Positions 23,103-31,683 of a DNA stretch of 64,000 bases are shown in pieces. Both the position numbers and the translations under genes were made by a program. The stretch's first letter is position 1. Each line of letters starts with the position of its first letter. The notes under the pieces were generated by a model. The model was not told the DNA's origin. It did not search any database and worked only from the letters and a program-made list of their open reading frames with translations. The stretch is taken from the NCBI RefSeq assembly GCF_026341855.1, contig NZ_JAPENW010000001.1, positions 2,046,001 through 2,110,000 of the forward strand. The letters are read 5' to 3'. This stretch comes from Streptomyces sp. NBC_00568. Its GTDB lineage: Bacteria > Actinomycetota > Actinomycetes > Streptomycetales > Streptomycetaceae.

Positions 23103-24386
23103 TCAGGCGATCCGGTCCAGCACGATCGGGGTGGACGTGAAGTCCGTGCCCGCCGCCGCGATGTCGTACGAGCCCTCGACCGCCTGGAGCGCGTACTCGA
23201 AGCGCTCCGGGGTGTCCGTGTGGAGGGTGAGCAGGGGCTGGCCCGCCGTCACCGTGTCGCCCGGCTTGGCGTGCAGCTCGACGCCCGCGCCGGCCTGCAC
23301 CGGGTCCTCCTTGCGGGCACGTCCGGCACCCAGGCGCCAGGCGGCGATACCGATGTCGTACGCGTCCAGACGGGTCAGCACACCCGAGGCCGGGGCGCTC
23401 ACGACGTGCCGCTCGCGCGCGGTGGGCAGTTCGGCGTCCGGGTCGCCGCCCTGAGCGGCGATCATGCGGCGCCACACGTCCATCGCGGAGCCGTCGGCGA
23501 GCGCCTTCGCCGGGTCGGCGTCCTTCACTCCGGCCGCGTCGAGCATCTCGCGCGCCAGGGCGATGGTGAGCTCGACGACGTCGGCGGGGCCGCCACCGGC
23601 GAGGACCTCCACGGACTCGCGGACCTCGAGCGCGTTGCCCGCGGTCAGACCGAGCGGCGTCGACATGTCGGTGAGCAGCGCGACCGTCTTCACACCGTGG
23701 TCCGTGCCCAGGCCGACCATCGTCGAGGCCAGCTCGCGGGCGTCCTCGATGGTCTTCATGAAGGCGCCGGAGCCGACCTTCACGTCCAGGACCAGCGAGC
23801 CCGTGCCCTCGGCGATCTTCTTGGACATGATGGAGGAGGCGATGAGCGGGATGGCCTCGACCGTGCCGGTGACGTCGCGGAGCGCGTAGAGCTTCTTGTC
23901 GGCCGGGGCGAGGCCGTCACCGGCCGCGCAGATGACCGCGCCCGTGGTGTCGAGGACGTGCAGCATCTCCTCGTTGGACAGCAGCGCGCGCCAGCCCGGG
24001 ATGGACTCCAGCTTGTCCAGGGTGCCGCCGGTGTGGCCGAGGCCGCGCCCGGACAGCTGCGGCACCGCGGCACCGCAGGCGGCGACCAGCGGGGCCAGCG
24101 GAAGCGTGATCTTGTCGCCGACGCCGCCCGTGGAGTGCTTGTCGGCGGTCGGGCGGGACAGGGACGAGAAGTCCATGCGCTCGCCCGAGGCGATCATCGC
24201 GGCCGTCCAGCGGGCGATCTCACGGCGGTTCATGCCGTTGAGCAGGATCGCCATGTTGAGGGCGGCCATCTGGTAGTCGGCGACCTCGCCACGGGTGTAC
24301 GCGTCGATGACCCAGTCGATCTGCGGATCGCTGAGTTCGGCGCGGTCCCGCTTGGTGCGGATGACGGAGACGGCGTCCATGGCCAT
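23103..24386 (-). CDS. deoA: Thymidine phosphorylase
   Basis: A 427-residue pyrimidine nucleoside phosphorylase that splits thymidine or deoxyuridine with phosphate into base and deoxyribose-1-phosphate. The phosphate-binding signature KHSTGGVGDKITLPLAPL and the GRGLGHTGGTLDKLESIPG motif (positions about 84-132) are intact. The C-terminal alpha/beta domain contains the VSAPASGVLTRLDAYDIG repeat. AAGGA lies five bases before the ATG. It is the last gene of the nucleoside transport and salvage block. A hairpin with a T-rich tail in the 67-bp gap after cdd could lower its expression relative to the upstream genes. Confidence 0.96.
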   Translation of the reverse strand: MAMDAVSVIRTKRDRAELSDPQIDWVIDAYTRGEVADYQMAALNMAILLNGMNRREIARWTAAMIASGERMDFSSLSRPTADKHSTGGVGDKITLPLAPLVAACGAAVPQLSGRGLGHTGGTLDKLESIPGWRALLSNEEMLHVLDTTGAVICAAGDGLAPADKKLYALRDVTGTVEAIPLIASSIMSKKIAEGTGSLVLDVKVGSGAFMKTIEDARELASTMVGLGTDHGVKTVALLTDMSTPLGLTAGNALEVRESVEVLAGGGPADVVELTIALAREMLDAAGVKDADPAKALADGSAMDVWRRMIAAQGGDPDAELPTARERHVVSAPASGVLTRLDAYDIGIAAWRLGAGRARKEDPVQAGAGVELHAKPGDTVTAGQPLLTLHTDTPERFEYALQAVEGSYDIAAAGTDFTSTPIVLDRIA

Positions 24387-24397
24387 GGCGTTCCTTC

Positions 24398-24447
24398 CGA
24401 AAAGATGAGCGGCCCCTCCCTGGGATCAGTCGATCAGGAGGGGCCGC
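24398..24447 (-). terminator. Intercistronic hairpin between cdd and deoA
   Basis: On the minus strand an 11-bp stem gcggcccctcc/ggaggggccgc with a 17-nt loop is followed by TCATCTTTTC just before the deoA ribosome site. It resembles an intrinsic terminator inside the operon and may act as a partial stop or attenuator. Confidence 0.65.
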
Positions 24448-24453
24448 GGGGCA

Positions 24454-24864
24454 TTACTTGGTGAGATGACCGGGGCCGAAGGCCTGCGGGAGCATCTCGG
24501 AGAGCGGCACGATCCCGGCCGGGGTCTCCAGGAGCAGTCCGGGCCCGCCGAACTCGAAGAGCAGCTGCCGGCAGCGACCGCACGGGACGAGGATCTCGCC
24601 CCGCCCGTCGACACACGTGAAGTGCGTCAGCCGGCCGCCGCCGGTGGTGTGCAGCTCGGAGACCAGACCGCATTCGGCGCACAGCGCGAGCCCGTAGGAG
24701 GCGTTCTCGACGTTGCAGCCGGAGATGATCCGGCCGTCGTCGACGCGGGCGGCGGCGCCGACCGGGTACTCCGAGTAGGGGGCGTACGCGCGGGACATCG
24801 CCGTACGGGCCACCTCCCGCAGCTCCTCCCAGTCGACGCCCGCGGGCTCCGCGCCGGAGGTCAC
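24454..24864 (-). CDS. cdd: Cytidine deaminase
   Basis: A 136-residue zinc deaminase of the homotetrameric class that turns cytidine or deoxycytidine into uridine or deoxyuridine. Seen: AYAPYSEYPVGAA, the substrate-binding NVENASYGL, CAECG with the first zinc Cys and catalytic Glu, and PCGRCRQ with the other two zinc Cys. Its GTG overlaps the stop of the upstream permease gene (GTGA), so it is translated as part of the transporter operon. Uridine formed here feeds salvage, for example by the uridine kinase-like protein. Confidence 0.96.
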   Translation of the reverse strand: MTSGAEPAGVDWEELREVARTAMSRAYAPYSEYPVGAAARVDDGRIISGCNVENASYGLALCAECGLVSELHTTGGGRLTHFTCVDGRGEILVPCGRCRQLLFEFGGPGLLLETPAGIVPLSEMLPQAFGPGHLTK

Positions 24865-26126
24865 TTGCCTTGTCCCTTCCGGTACGGCAGACCGTCCGCC
24901 TTCGGCATGCGCAGGCGCTGCGCCGACAGTGAGAGGACGAGCAGGGTGATGACGTACGGCGTGGCGGAGACGATCTGGCTGGGCACCTCGTTGGTCATGG
25001 AGTACCAGAGGAACACGAGGACGCCGATGACCAGGGTGATGACGGCGGACACGTACTTCTTCTTGACCGCGAGCCAGATCGCGCCGATGGCGAGCAGGAT
25101 GGCGCCGAGCAGCAGCAGGGCGTGGACGTTCTCCGAGCCACCGCGCAGGTTGAGGCTGTCGGTGTAGCCGAACAGGACCGCGCCCAGGGCGAGTCCGCCG
25201 GGCATCCAGTTGCCGAAGATCATCGCGGCGAGACCGATGTAGCCGCGGCCGGCGGTCTGGCCCTCCAGGTAGAAGGGGTTGGCGACGATGGAGAGGAAGA
25301 CACCGCCGAGGCCGGCCAGACCGCCGGAGATGATCACGGCGATGTACTTGTACTTGTAGACGTTCACGCCGAGAGACTCGGCCGCGATCGGGTTCTCACC
25401 GCAGGACCGCAGGCGCAGACCGAACGGGGAGCGCCACAGGATCCACCAGGTGGCGGGGATCAGTGCGACGGCGATCAGGGTCAGCCAGGAGACGTCGGTG
25501 ACCAGGCCGCCGAGCAGACCCGCGAGGTCCGAGACGAAGAACCAGCCCTTGGAGTTCAGGGTGCTGAGCCAGTCGGAGAGCCCTGGCACGGTGAACTGGC
25601 CGAGCGATTCGACCGGCGGGGACTGCTTGGCCGAGCCGCCCGGGACGCCCTCGAAGGCGAGCGGGGAGAGATAGCGGGTGGCACCGAGCGCCAGGATGTT
25701 GATGGCCACACCGGAGACGATGTGGTTGACGTTGAAGGTGACCGTCATGATCGCGTGCAGCAGACCGCCGATGGCGCCGCCGATGACGCCGATCAGGATG
25801 CCGGTCCACGGGCCCCACTGGTAACCGGCCCAGGCGCCGAACCAGGTGCCGAGGATCATCATGCCTTCGAGGCCGATGTTGACGACGCCCGAGCGCTCGG
25901 CCCACAGACCGCCGAGACCGGCCAGGCCGATCGGGACGGCCAGCTCCAGCGCGGTGGACATCTGGCTGACGTTGGTGATGCCGTCGGCGCCGGTGATGAT
26001 GCGGACGATCGAGGTGAGCGCCAGGCCGCCCGCGATCACCAGCAGGAGGACGGGAAGCGACATCCGGCGGCTGCCGGGAGCCGCGGGCTGCAGCGTGGGC
26101 TGGTTGACGTCGGTTGCGGTGGTCAT
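24861..26126 (-). CDS. Nucleoside ABC transporter permease (second)
   Basis: A 421-residue membrane protein of the BPD_transp_2 family, the type that pairs with BmpA lipoproteins for nucleoside uptake. LAVPIGLAGLGGLWAERSGVVNIGLEG and SPFGLRLRSCGENPIAAESLGVNV are the conserved elements, the latter being the loop that docks with the ATPase. It begins with about 20 polar residues then the first helix LPVLLLVIAGGLALTSIVRI. The ATG overlaps the stop of the first permease gene. The C-terminal half has extra hydrophobic segments compared with Bacillus NupQ-type proteins. Confidence 0.94.
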   Translation of the reverse strand: MTTATDVNQPTLQPAAPGSRRMSLPVLLLVIAGGLALTSIVRIITGADGITNVSQMSTALELAVPIGLAGLGGLWAERSGVVNIGLEGMMILGTWFGAWAGYQWGPWTGILIGVIGGAIGGLLHAIMTVTFNVNHIVSGVAINILALGATRYLSPLAFEGVPGGSAKQSPPVESLGQFTVPGLSDWLSTLNSKGWFFVSDLAGLLGGLVTDVSWLTLIAVALIPATWWILWRSPFGLRLRSCGENPIAAESLGVNVYKYKYIAVIISGGLAGLGGVFLSIVANPFYLEGQTAGRGYIGLAAMIFGNWMPGGLALGAVLFGYTDSLNLRGGSENVHALLLLGAILLAIGAIWLAVKKKYVSAVITLVIGVLVFLWYSMTNEVPSQIVSATPYVITLLVLSLSAQRLRMPKADGLPYRKGQGK

Positions 26127-27247
26127 CGGCCAGCCACCTCCTTCTCGGTGTTGTTGGAGCCGCCGAGGACGTTGCCCGCGGCGAGTTCCGCGCCGACACG
26201 GCGCTGCTGGCGGCGCAGACCCCACTCGCGCACGGCCTCGTACGAGACGACGACCGCGATCACGATCAGGCCCTGCATGATGACCGCGATCTCCTTGTCG
26301 TACCCGTGGAAGTCGAGCTCGGGCGAGGCCTTGTCCAGCCACGCCCACAGCAGGGCCGCGAAGGCGATGCCCACGGGACTGTTGCGGCCGAGCAGTGCGA
26401 TACCGATACCGAGGAAGCCGATGCCGGTCGGGAAGTTCAGGCTGTAGGTGTGCGTGTCGCCGAGCAGGATCGGCAGACCCGCGAGACCGGCGATACCGCC
26501 GGAGAGCAGCATCGCGGTGAGCACCATGCGCTTGGAGTTCACACCGCTGGCCGCGGCGGCGGACTCGGAGGCGCCGGAGGCGCGCAGGTCGAAGCCGAAG
26601 CGGGTGCGGTTGAGGACGATCCAGTAGCCGATGCCGAGGACCACCGCGAGGATGACCAGACCGTAGATCTCGCCCGATTCGCCCATGTCGAAGCCGGGAA
26701 CCCAGCCCGACTTGTGCATCTCGCCGGTGGTGTTGTTGTTGCCGAGCTTGACGCCGAAGACGTCGGGCAGCCACAGGTAGGAGATGACCGAGACCGCGAT
26801 CGCGTTGAGCATGATCGTCGCGACGACCTCGCTGACTCCGCGGGTGACCTTGAGGACACCGGCGATACCGGCCCAGAGGGCCCCGGTGCAGATGGCGGTC
26901 ACCATGAGCAGCGGGACCTGGAGCGCGGCCGGCAGCGCGACGTGCGCGCCGACGATCGCGGCCATCATGGCGGCGAGCTGGTACTGGCCGTCCACACCGA
27001 TGTTGAACAGGTTCATCCGGAAGCCGATGGCCACCGCCAGCGCCGCGATGTAGTACAGCGAGGCCTGGTTGATGATCAGGACCTGGATGTCGGAGTACGT
27101 CGCCTGCTGGAACATCAGCGTGTACGGCTCGAACGGGTTCTGGCCCGAGGCGAGCAGCACGACCGAGGTCAGTGCCACGGCGACGACGAGCGCGATGACC
27201 GGTCCGGCCACCCCGAGGAGCAGGCGCTCCTTGTCGAACTTCTTCAT
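26123..27247 (-). CDS. Nucleoside ABC transporter permease (first)
   Basis: A 374-residue BPD_transp_2 permease resembling Bacillus NupP/YufP. The first helix is PVIALVVAVALTSVVLLASG; conserved elements are AVAIGFRMNLFNIGVDGQYQ, GVSEVVATIMLNAIAVSVISY and NRTRFGFDLRASGASESAAAASGV, which forms the cytoplasmic coupling loop to the ATPase. It joins the ATPase gene by a TGATG overlap and the second permease by ATGA. Together they form the membrane channel of a high-affinity nucleoside importer. Confidence 0.94.
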   Translation of the reverse strand: MKKFDKERLLLGVAGPVIALVVAVALTSVVLLASGQNPFEPYTLMFQQATYSDIQVLIINQASLYYIAALAVAIGFRMNLFNIGVDGQYQLAAMMAAIVGAHVALPAALQVPLLMVTAICTGALWAGIAGVLKVTRGVSEVVATIMLNAIAVSVISYLWLPDVFGVKLGNNNTTGEMHKSGWVPGFDMGESGEIYGLVILAVVLGIGYWIVLNRTRFGFDLRASGASESAAAASGVNSKRMVLTAMLLSGGIAGLAGLPILLGDTHTYSLNFPTGIGFLGIGIALLGRNSPVGIAFAALLWAWLDKASPELDFHGYDKEIAVIMQGLIVIAVVVSYEAVREWGLRRQQRRVGAELAAGNVLGGSNNTEKEVAGR

Positions 27248-28938
27248 CAGCGGGCCTCGTCTTCCGGGGCGTCTGCCGGGGTCTCGGCGGGCTCTTCGAG
27301 CTCGGCCTGTTCGGCGAGCTCCTCGTTCTCCAGGTGTCCGGAGGCGGCGCCGGTCATGGCCGAGCCGAGTTCCTCCGGGGTGATGGTGGACGGGTCGGCG
27401 TCCGCGACCAGCTTGCCGTTGTAGATCACCCGGAGCGTGTCGGACAGGCCGATCAGCTCGTCCAGGTCCGCGGAGATCAGCAGGACGGCGAGTCCTTCGC
27501 GGCGCGCCTCGCGGATCTGGTCCCAGATCTGCGCCTGCGCGCCGACGTCCACACCGCGGGTGGGGTGGGCGGCGATCAGGAACTTCGGCTTGTGGCTCAT
27601 CTCGCGGCCGACGATCAGCTTCTGCTGGTTGCCGCCGGACAGGGAGGCCGCGGTGACGTCGATGCCGGGCGTGCGCACGTCGTACTGCTCGACGATGCGG
27701 CGGGTGTCCTGCTGGGCGCCCTTGATGTCGATCCAGATGCCCTTGGCGTTGGGCTTCTCGGTGACGTGGCCGAGGATGCGGTTCTCCCAGAGGGGGGCTT
27801 CCAGGAGGAGGCCGTGGCGGTGCCGGTCCTCGGGGATGTAGCCGATGCCGCCCTCGCGGCGCTTGCGCGTCGACAGGCCGGTGATGTCGTCGCCCAGGAA
27901 GCGGATGACACCGGAGTCGGCGCCCTTGAGACCGATCAGCGCGTCGATGAGTTCGGTCTGGCCGTTGCCCTCGACACCGGCGATGCCCATCACCTCACCG
28001 GCGTGGATGGTGAAGGAGACATGGTCGAGCACGAGCCGCACGGCGCCGCGCTCCACCTGGTCCATGAGCAGGCTCGCCGAGCTCTTGCCCAGCGACTCCG
28101 AGCCCGCGGCGAAGACGACCAGGTCGTCGACCTCGATCACGGCCTGGTCGGTGACGGTCGACTCGGACGTCTCCGGCGTCGGCAGCTCGCTGCCGACCAT
28201 CAGCTCGGCGAGCTGACGCGGGGTCGTCTCGGACGGGACGGCGGTACCGACCGTCGTGCCGCGCCGGATGACCGTGATGTCGTCGGCGACCGAGAGGACC
28301 TCGCCCAGCTTGTGCGAGATGAAGATGACCGACAGGCCCTCGGCCTTGAGTTCGCGCAGGTTGTCGAAGAGCGCGTCGACCTCCTGGGGCACGAGGACGG
28401 CGGTGGGCTCGTCCAGGATCAGGATCTGGGCGCCGCGGAAGAGGACCTTGAGGATCTCCACGCGCTGCCGGTCGGCGACGCCGAGCTCCTCGACCAGGAC
28501 GTCGGGGCGGACCCCGAGGCCGTAGCGCTCGGAGAGCTCCACGATCTTGCGGCGGGCCTTGCCGCCGATGCCGTACAGCTTCTCGCTGCCCAGGACGACG
28601 TTCTCCAGGACGGTGAGGTTGTCGGCCAGCATGAAGTGCTGGTGGACCATGCCGATGCCGCGGGCGATGGCGTCTGCGGGCGACGAGAAGGTGACCTGCT
28701 CACCCTCGACGGCGATGGTTCCCTCGTCCGGCTTCTGCATGCCGTAGAGGATCTTCATCAGCGTCGACTTGCCGGCGCCGTTCTCGCCGACGAGGGCGTG
28801 CACGGTGCCCTTGCGGACGCTGAGGTGGATGTCGTGGTTGGCCACGACGCCAGGGAATCGCTTGGTGATCCCGGCGAGTTCGACAGCGGTCGCCTGACCG
28901 TTGACCGCGCCGGCCGGAGGGCTGCTGGACGCGTTGAT
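27247..28938 (-). CDS. Nucleoside ABC transporter ATPase, apparent ATC start codon
   Basis: A 563-residue protein with two nucleotide-binding domains, like RbsA or YufO. Domain 1 has Walker A GENGAGKST (about residues 51-59) and signature region ELGVADRQRVEILK; domain 2 has the degenerate GVEGNGQTEL and a signature LSGGNQQKL. The family's first strand, VELAGITKRFPGVVANHDI, lies in frame upstream of the first normal start codon (GTG at 28845). From there back to an in-frame TAG there is no ATG, GTG, TTG or CTG. An AGGAG lies eight bases before an ATC (28936-28938), where relatives begin with Asn-Ala-Ser-like sequence. I therefore place the start at ATC. The alternative is a GTG start that truncates the first beta strand, or a sequencing error. 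Confidence 0.85.
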   Translation of the reverse strand: MNASSSPPAGAVNGQATAVELAGITKRFPGVVANHDIHLSVRKGTVHALVGENGAGKSTLMKILYGMQKPDEGTIAVEGEQVTFSSPADAIARGIGMVHQHFMLADNLTVLENVVLGSEKLYGIGGKARRKIVELSERYGLGVRPDVLVEELGVADRQRVEILKVLFRGAQILILDEPTAVLVPQEVDALFDNLRELKAEGLSVIFISHKLGEVLSVADDITVIRRGTTVGTAVPSETTPRQLAELMVGSELPTPETSESTVTDQAVIEVDDLVVFAAGSESLGKSSASLLMDQVERGAVRLVLDHVSFTIHAGEVMGIAGVEGNGQTELIDALIGLKGADSGVIRFLGDDITGLSTRKRREGGIGYIPEDRHRHGLLLEAPLWENRILGHVTEKPNAKGIWIDIKGAQQDTRRIVEQYDVRTPGIDVTAASLSGGNQQKLIVGREMSHKPKFLIAAHPTRGVDVGAQAQIWDQIREARREGLAVLLISADLDELIGLSDTLRVIYNGKLVADADPSTITPEELGSAMTGAASGHLENEELAEQAELEEPAETPADAPEDEAR

Positions 28939-28968
28939 GGCGCACTCTCCTGAGGGAAAGGGGGTCGT

Positions 28969-28980
28969 CTACGCGCGTAG
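28969..28980. promoter_or_regulatory. CTACGCGCGTAG palindrome upstream of the ATPase gene
   Basis: A 12-bp perfect palindrome 31 bp before the ATPase start, identical to the one at add and related to those at both lipoprotein genes. Likely operator. Confidence 0.7.
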
Positions 28981-29017
28981 CGCCCCTACGGCAACGAAAG
29001 GGGCCACGCGCCGCGAG

Positions 29018-29054
29018 AACGGGATACGGGGAGCCAGACTCCTCGTATCCCGTT
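29018..29054 (-). terminator. Terminator after the first lipoprotein gene
   Basis: A 16-bp stem (aacgggatacggggag with its partner, one G-T pair) closes on ccaga, downstream of the lipoprotein stop. It would separate abundant lipoprotein mRNA from the ATPase-permease message. Confidence 0.75.
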
Positions 29055-29181
29055 GAGCGGACGTAACCCCGCGGTTACCAAGCGACTCCGGGGCAGAACA
29101 GGCACCCCTCCGTACCGGACGGCACAGAGACGTACCCGAACTTCCCCGGGACCGCATTGGCTGCTCCTGAGGTCCTGCTCG

Positions 29182-30234
29182 TCAGCTGGTCTTGACCTTG
29201 ATCGCACCGCTGATGATCTTCTCCTGGGCGGCCTTGACGGCGTCCTGGATCGCGGTGTTGCTCTTGAACTCCGGGTTGGAGTCGGCCAGGCCGACCTCAC
29301 CGGACTTCAGATCGCCCCGAACGATACCGGTCGCGGGCTTGCCATCCTCGACCGACTTCGCCAGGTTGTAGACCGCCTTGGCGACATCCTTCGTGGCGGA
29401 GGTCAGGATCGAGTCCTTGTACTTCGCCAGGGCTTCCTGCTTGTACTGGTCGGAGTCGACACCGATGGCCAGCACGTTCTTGGCGGCGGCGGCCTCGATG
29501 ACACCCTGACCGGAGAGACCGGCCGCGGCGTAGACGACGTCGGCCTTCTTCTCGATCTGGCCCTCGGCGGCCGTCTTGCCCTTGTCGGGGCTGGAGAAGC
29601 CACCCTCCTGGGCGGTCTGCGTCAGGTACTGCGAAAGGACCTTGACGCCGGGCTTGGTGTCCTTGACGCCCTGCTCGAAGCCCGCCTCGAACTTGTGGAT
29701 CAGCGGAACGTCCACGCCGCCCACGAAGCCGACGACGTTGCTCTTGGTGGCCTTGGCGGCGGTGACGCCGGCGAGGTAGGAGGCCTCCTGCTCGGAGAAG
29801 ACCAGGTCCGCGACGTTCTTCGCCTCGACGGTGGAGTCGTCGACGATGCCGAAGGTGGTCTTCGGGAACTTCGCCGCGGCGGCCTTGACGGCCGGGCCGT
29901 AGGCGTAACCGATGCCGATGACCGGGTTGAAGCCCTGCTTGGCCAGCGAGACCAGGCGCTGCTCCTTGTCCGCGTCCGTCTCACCGTCGGTGGGCTCGAC
30001 GTCGGCGGTGTCGTACTTGAACTCGTCCTTGGCCTTCTTCAGGCCCTCGAACGCCGCGTCGTTGAACGACTGGTCGCCCTTGCCGCCGACGTCGTACGCG
30101 ATGGCGAGGCCCTTGTCACCCTTCGCGTCCGACGAGGACGAGCTGGAGGTCGAGGTGCCGCCGCAGGCGGACAGAGCGAGGGCGAGAGAGGCGGTCGCAG
30201 TGCCTGCGAGCGCGATGCGGGTAACCCGGCGCAT
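29182..30234 (-). CDS. BmpA-type nucleoside-binding lipoprotein 1
   Basis: A 350-residue substrate-binding lipoprotein of the Bmp/PnrA family. MRRVTRIALAGTATASLALA ends in the lipobox LSAC with Cys24 as lipid anchor, then a Ser-rich linker. The binding protein core has GLAIAYDVGGKGDQSFNDAAF, NPVIGIGYAYGPAVKAAAAKFP and VDVPLIHKFEAGFEQGVKDT. PnrA relatives bind purine nucleosides, and the permeases and salvage enzymes next door support this. AGGAG precedes the ATG by nine bases. It is about 80% identical by eye to the next lipoprotein, and each has its own palindrome-containing upstream region and terminator, so the pair arose by tandem duplication and is expressed separately. Confidence 0.95.
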   Translation of the reverse strand: MRRVTRIALAGTATASLALALSACGGTSTSSSSSSDAKGDKGLAIAYDVGGKGDQSFNDAAFEGLKKAKDEFKYDTADVEPTDGETDADKEQRLVSLAKQGFNPVIGIGYAYGPAVKAAAAKFPKTTFGIVDDSTVEAKNVADLVFSEQEASYLAGVTAAKATKSNVVGFVGGVDVPLIHKFEAGFEQGVKDTKPGVKVLSQYLTQTAQEGGFSSPDKGKTAAEGQIEKKADVVYAAAGLSGQGVIEAAAAKNVLAIGVDSDQYKQEALAKYKDSILTSATKDVAKAVYNLAKSVEDGKPATGIVRGDLKSGEVGLADSNPEFKSNTAIQDAVKAAQEKIISGAIKVKTS

Positions 30235-30296
30235 GTGTTGTTGCTCCTGTCGTACAGCGCCTGACGGTTCAGCTTCGGCGCTGGCTTCGCCGCAGA

Positions 30297-30310
30297 TTAA
30301 CGCGCGTAGA
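30297..30310. promoter_or_regulatory. TTAACGCGCGTAGA element upstream of lipoprotein 1
   Basis: Shares the ACGCGCGTAG core with the perfect palindromes at add and the ATPase gene. It lies 63-76 bp before the start codon. The left half differs (TTA in place of CT). Confidence 0.65.
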
Positions 30311-30429
30311 CCAACTAGAAAACCCCTTCTGTCCACCTTGTTATCCGGCTGTGCCCGACGCCACTCGCCGTCGGGCCCGGGAGGTGCCGATCGCAAAGGA
30401 ACCGTGGCGGTGGGTGACCCCGAAAACGG

Positions 30430-30474
30430 ACAGCGGAACGGGCGGGCACCTGGGGTGCCCGCCCGTTCCGCTGT
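30430..30474 (-). terminator. Terminator after the second lipoprotein gene
   Basis: A 21-bp perfect stem beginning acagcggaacgggcggg closes on a tgg loop; on the minus strand it is followed by TCCGTTTTCG. One of the strongest hairpins in the window. Confidence 0.9.
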
Positions 30475-30557
30475 ACTTCGACCGCGTTCGTCCGATCGCC
30501 CGGTCGACGGGGGTGGCGGCGGATAGGCCCGCCACGGTCACCCGCCACTCACGACGA

Positions 30558-31616
30558 CTACTCGCTCTTGACCTTGATGCTGCCGTCGACGATGGCCGCC
30601 TTGGCCTTGGCCACGGCGTCGGTCAGACCGGCGATCTCGCCCATCTTCGGGTTGCTGTCGGCGAGGCCGACACCGTCCACCTTGAGGTCGAAGGTCTGCG
30701 TGCCGGTCAGCGGCTTGCCGTCGTGGACCGACTTGGACAGCGTGTAGACCGCGCCGCCGACGTCCTTGAGCGCGGAGGTCAGGATGTGGTCCTTGTACGC
30801 CGCCAGCGCCTCCTGCTTGTACTGGTCGGAGTCGACGCCGATCGCCCACACGTTCGCCTTGGCGGCGGCCTCGATGACGCCCTGACCGGAGAGACCGGCC
30901 GCGGCGTAGAGGACGTCGGCGCCCTTCTCGATCTGGCCCTCGGCGGCGGCCTTGCCCTTGTCGGGGCTGGAGAAGCCACCCTCCGCGGCGGTCTGCGTCA
31001 GGTACTGCGAGAGGACCTTCACGCCGGGCTTGGTGTCCTTGACGCCCTGGGTGTAGCCGGCCTCGAACTTGTGGATCAGCGGAACGTCCACACCGCCGAT
31101 GAAGCCGACGGTGTTGCTCTTGGTGGCCTTGGCGGCCGCGACACCGGCGAGGTAGGAGGACTCCTGCTCGGCGAAGACCAGGGAGGCCACGTTCTTGCCG
31201 GGCACGACCGAGTCCACGATGCCGAAGCTCGTCTTCGGGAACTTCGCGGCGGCCTTCTCCAGCGCGGGACCGTAGGCGAAGCCGATGCCGATGACCGGGT
31301 TGTAGCCCTGCTTGGCCAGCGACTCCAGGCGCTGCTGCTTGTCAGCGTCCGTCTCGTTGTCGGTGGGCTCGATGTCGGCCGTCTTGTAGCCGAACTCCTT
31401 CTGCGCCTTCTCCAGGCCGGAGAACGCGGCGTCGTTGAAGGACTGGTCGCCCTTGCCGCCGACGTCGTACGCGATGGCGAGGCCCTTGGCCCCGCTGCTG
31501 TCGCTGCTGTTGCTGCTGCTGCCGCTGTCGTTGCTGGTGCCGCCGCAGGCCGTGGCGGCGAGTGCGAGCGACGCGACCCCCACCGCGACGCGGGTCAGGC
31601 TGGCTATCCGACGCAT
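30558..31616 (-). CDS. BmpA-type nucleoside-binding lipoprotein 2
   Basis: A 352-residue paralogue of the neighbouring lipoprotein. The signal sequence MRRIASLTRVAVGVASLALA ends at the lipobox ATAC (Cys24), and the Ser/Asn linker SNDSGSSSNSSDSSG follows. The core repeats GLAIAYDVGGKGDQSFNDAAF and the VPLIHKFEAGYTQGVKDTKPG segment. GGGGAAC lies seven bases before the ATG. Having two similar binding proteins feeding one ATPase and permease set is common for nucleoside importers and may broaden the ligand range, purine and pyrimidine for instance. That division is a guess. Confidence 0.95.
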   Translation of the reverse strand: MRRIASLTRVAVGVASLALAATACGGTSNDSGSSSNSSDSSGAKGLAIAYDVGGKGDQSFNDAAFSGLEKAQKEFGYKTADIEPTDNETDADKQQRLESLAKQGYNPVIGIGFAYGPALEKAAAKFPKTSFGIVDSVVPGKNVASLVFAEQESSYLAGVAAAKATKSNTVGFIGGVDVPLIHKFEAGYTQGVKDTKPGVKVLSQYLTQTAAEGGFSSPDKGKAAAEGQIEKGADVLYAAAGLSGQGVIEAAAKANVWAIGVDSDQYKQEALAAYKDHILTSALKDVGGAVYTLSKSVHDGKPLTGTQTFDLKVDGVGLADSNPKMGEIAGLTDAVAKAKAAIVDGSIKVKSE

Positions 31617-31669
31617 CTGAAGTTCCCCATTCTCCAAAGCCCCGCAGTGGGTGCTGAGTTCGGCGCACA

Positions 31670-31683
31670 TTAACGCGCGTAGA
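31670..31683. promoter_or_regulatory. TTAACGCGCGTAGA element upstream of lipoprotein 2
   Basis: Identical over 14 bases to the element upstream of lipoprotein 1, 54-67 bp before the start codon. With the two perfect palindromes it defines a four-site family. Confidence 0.65.
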
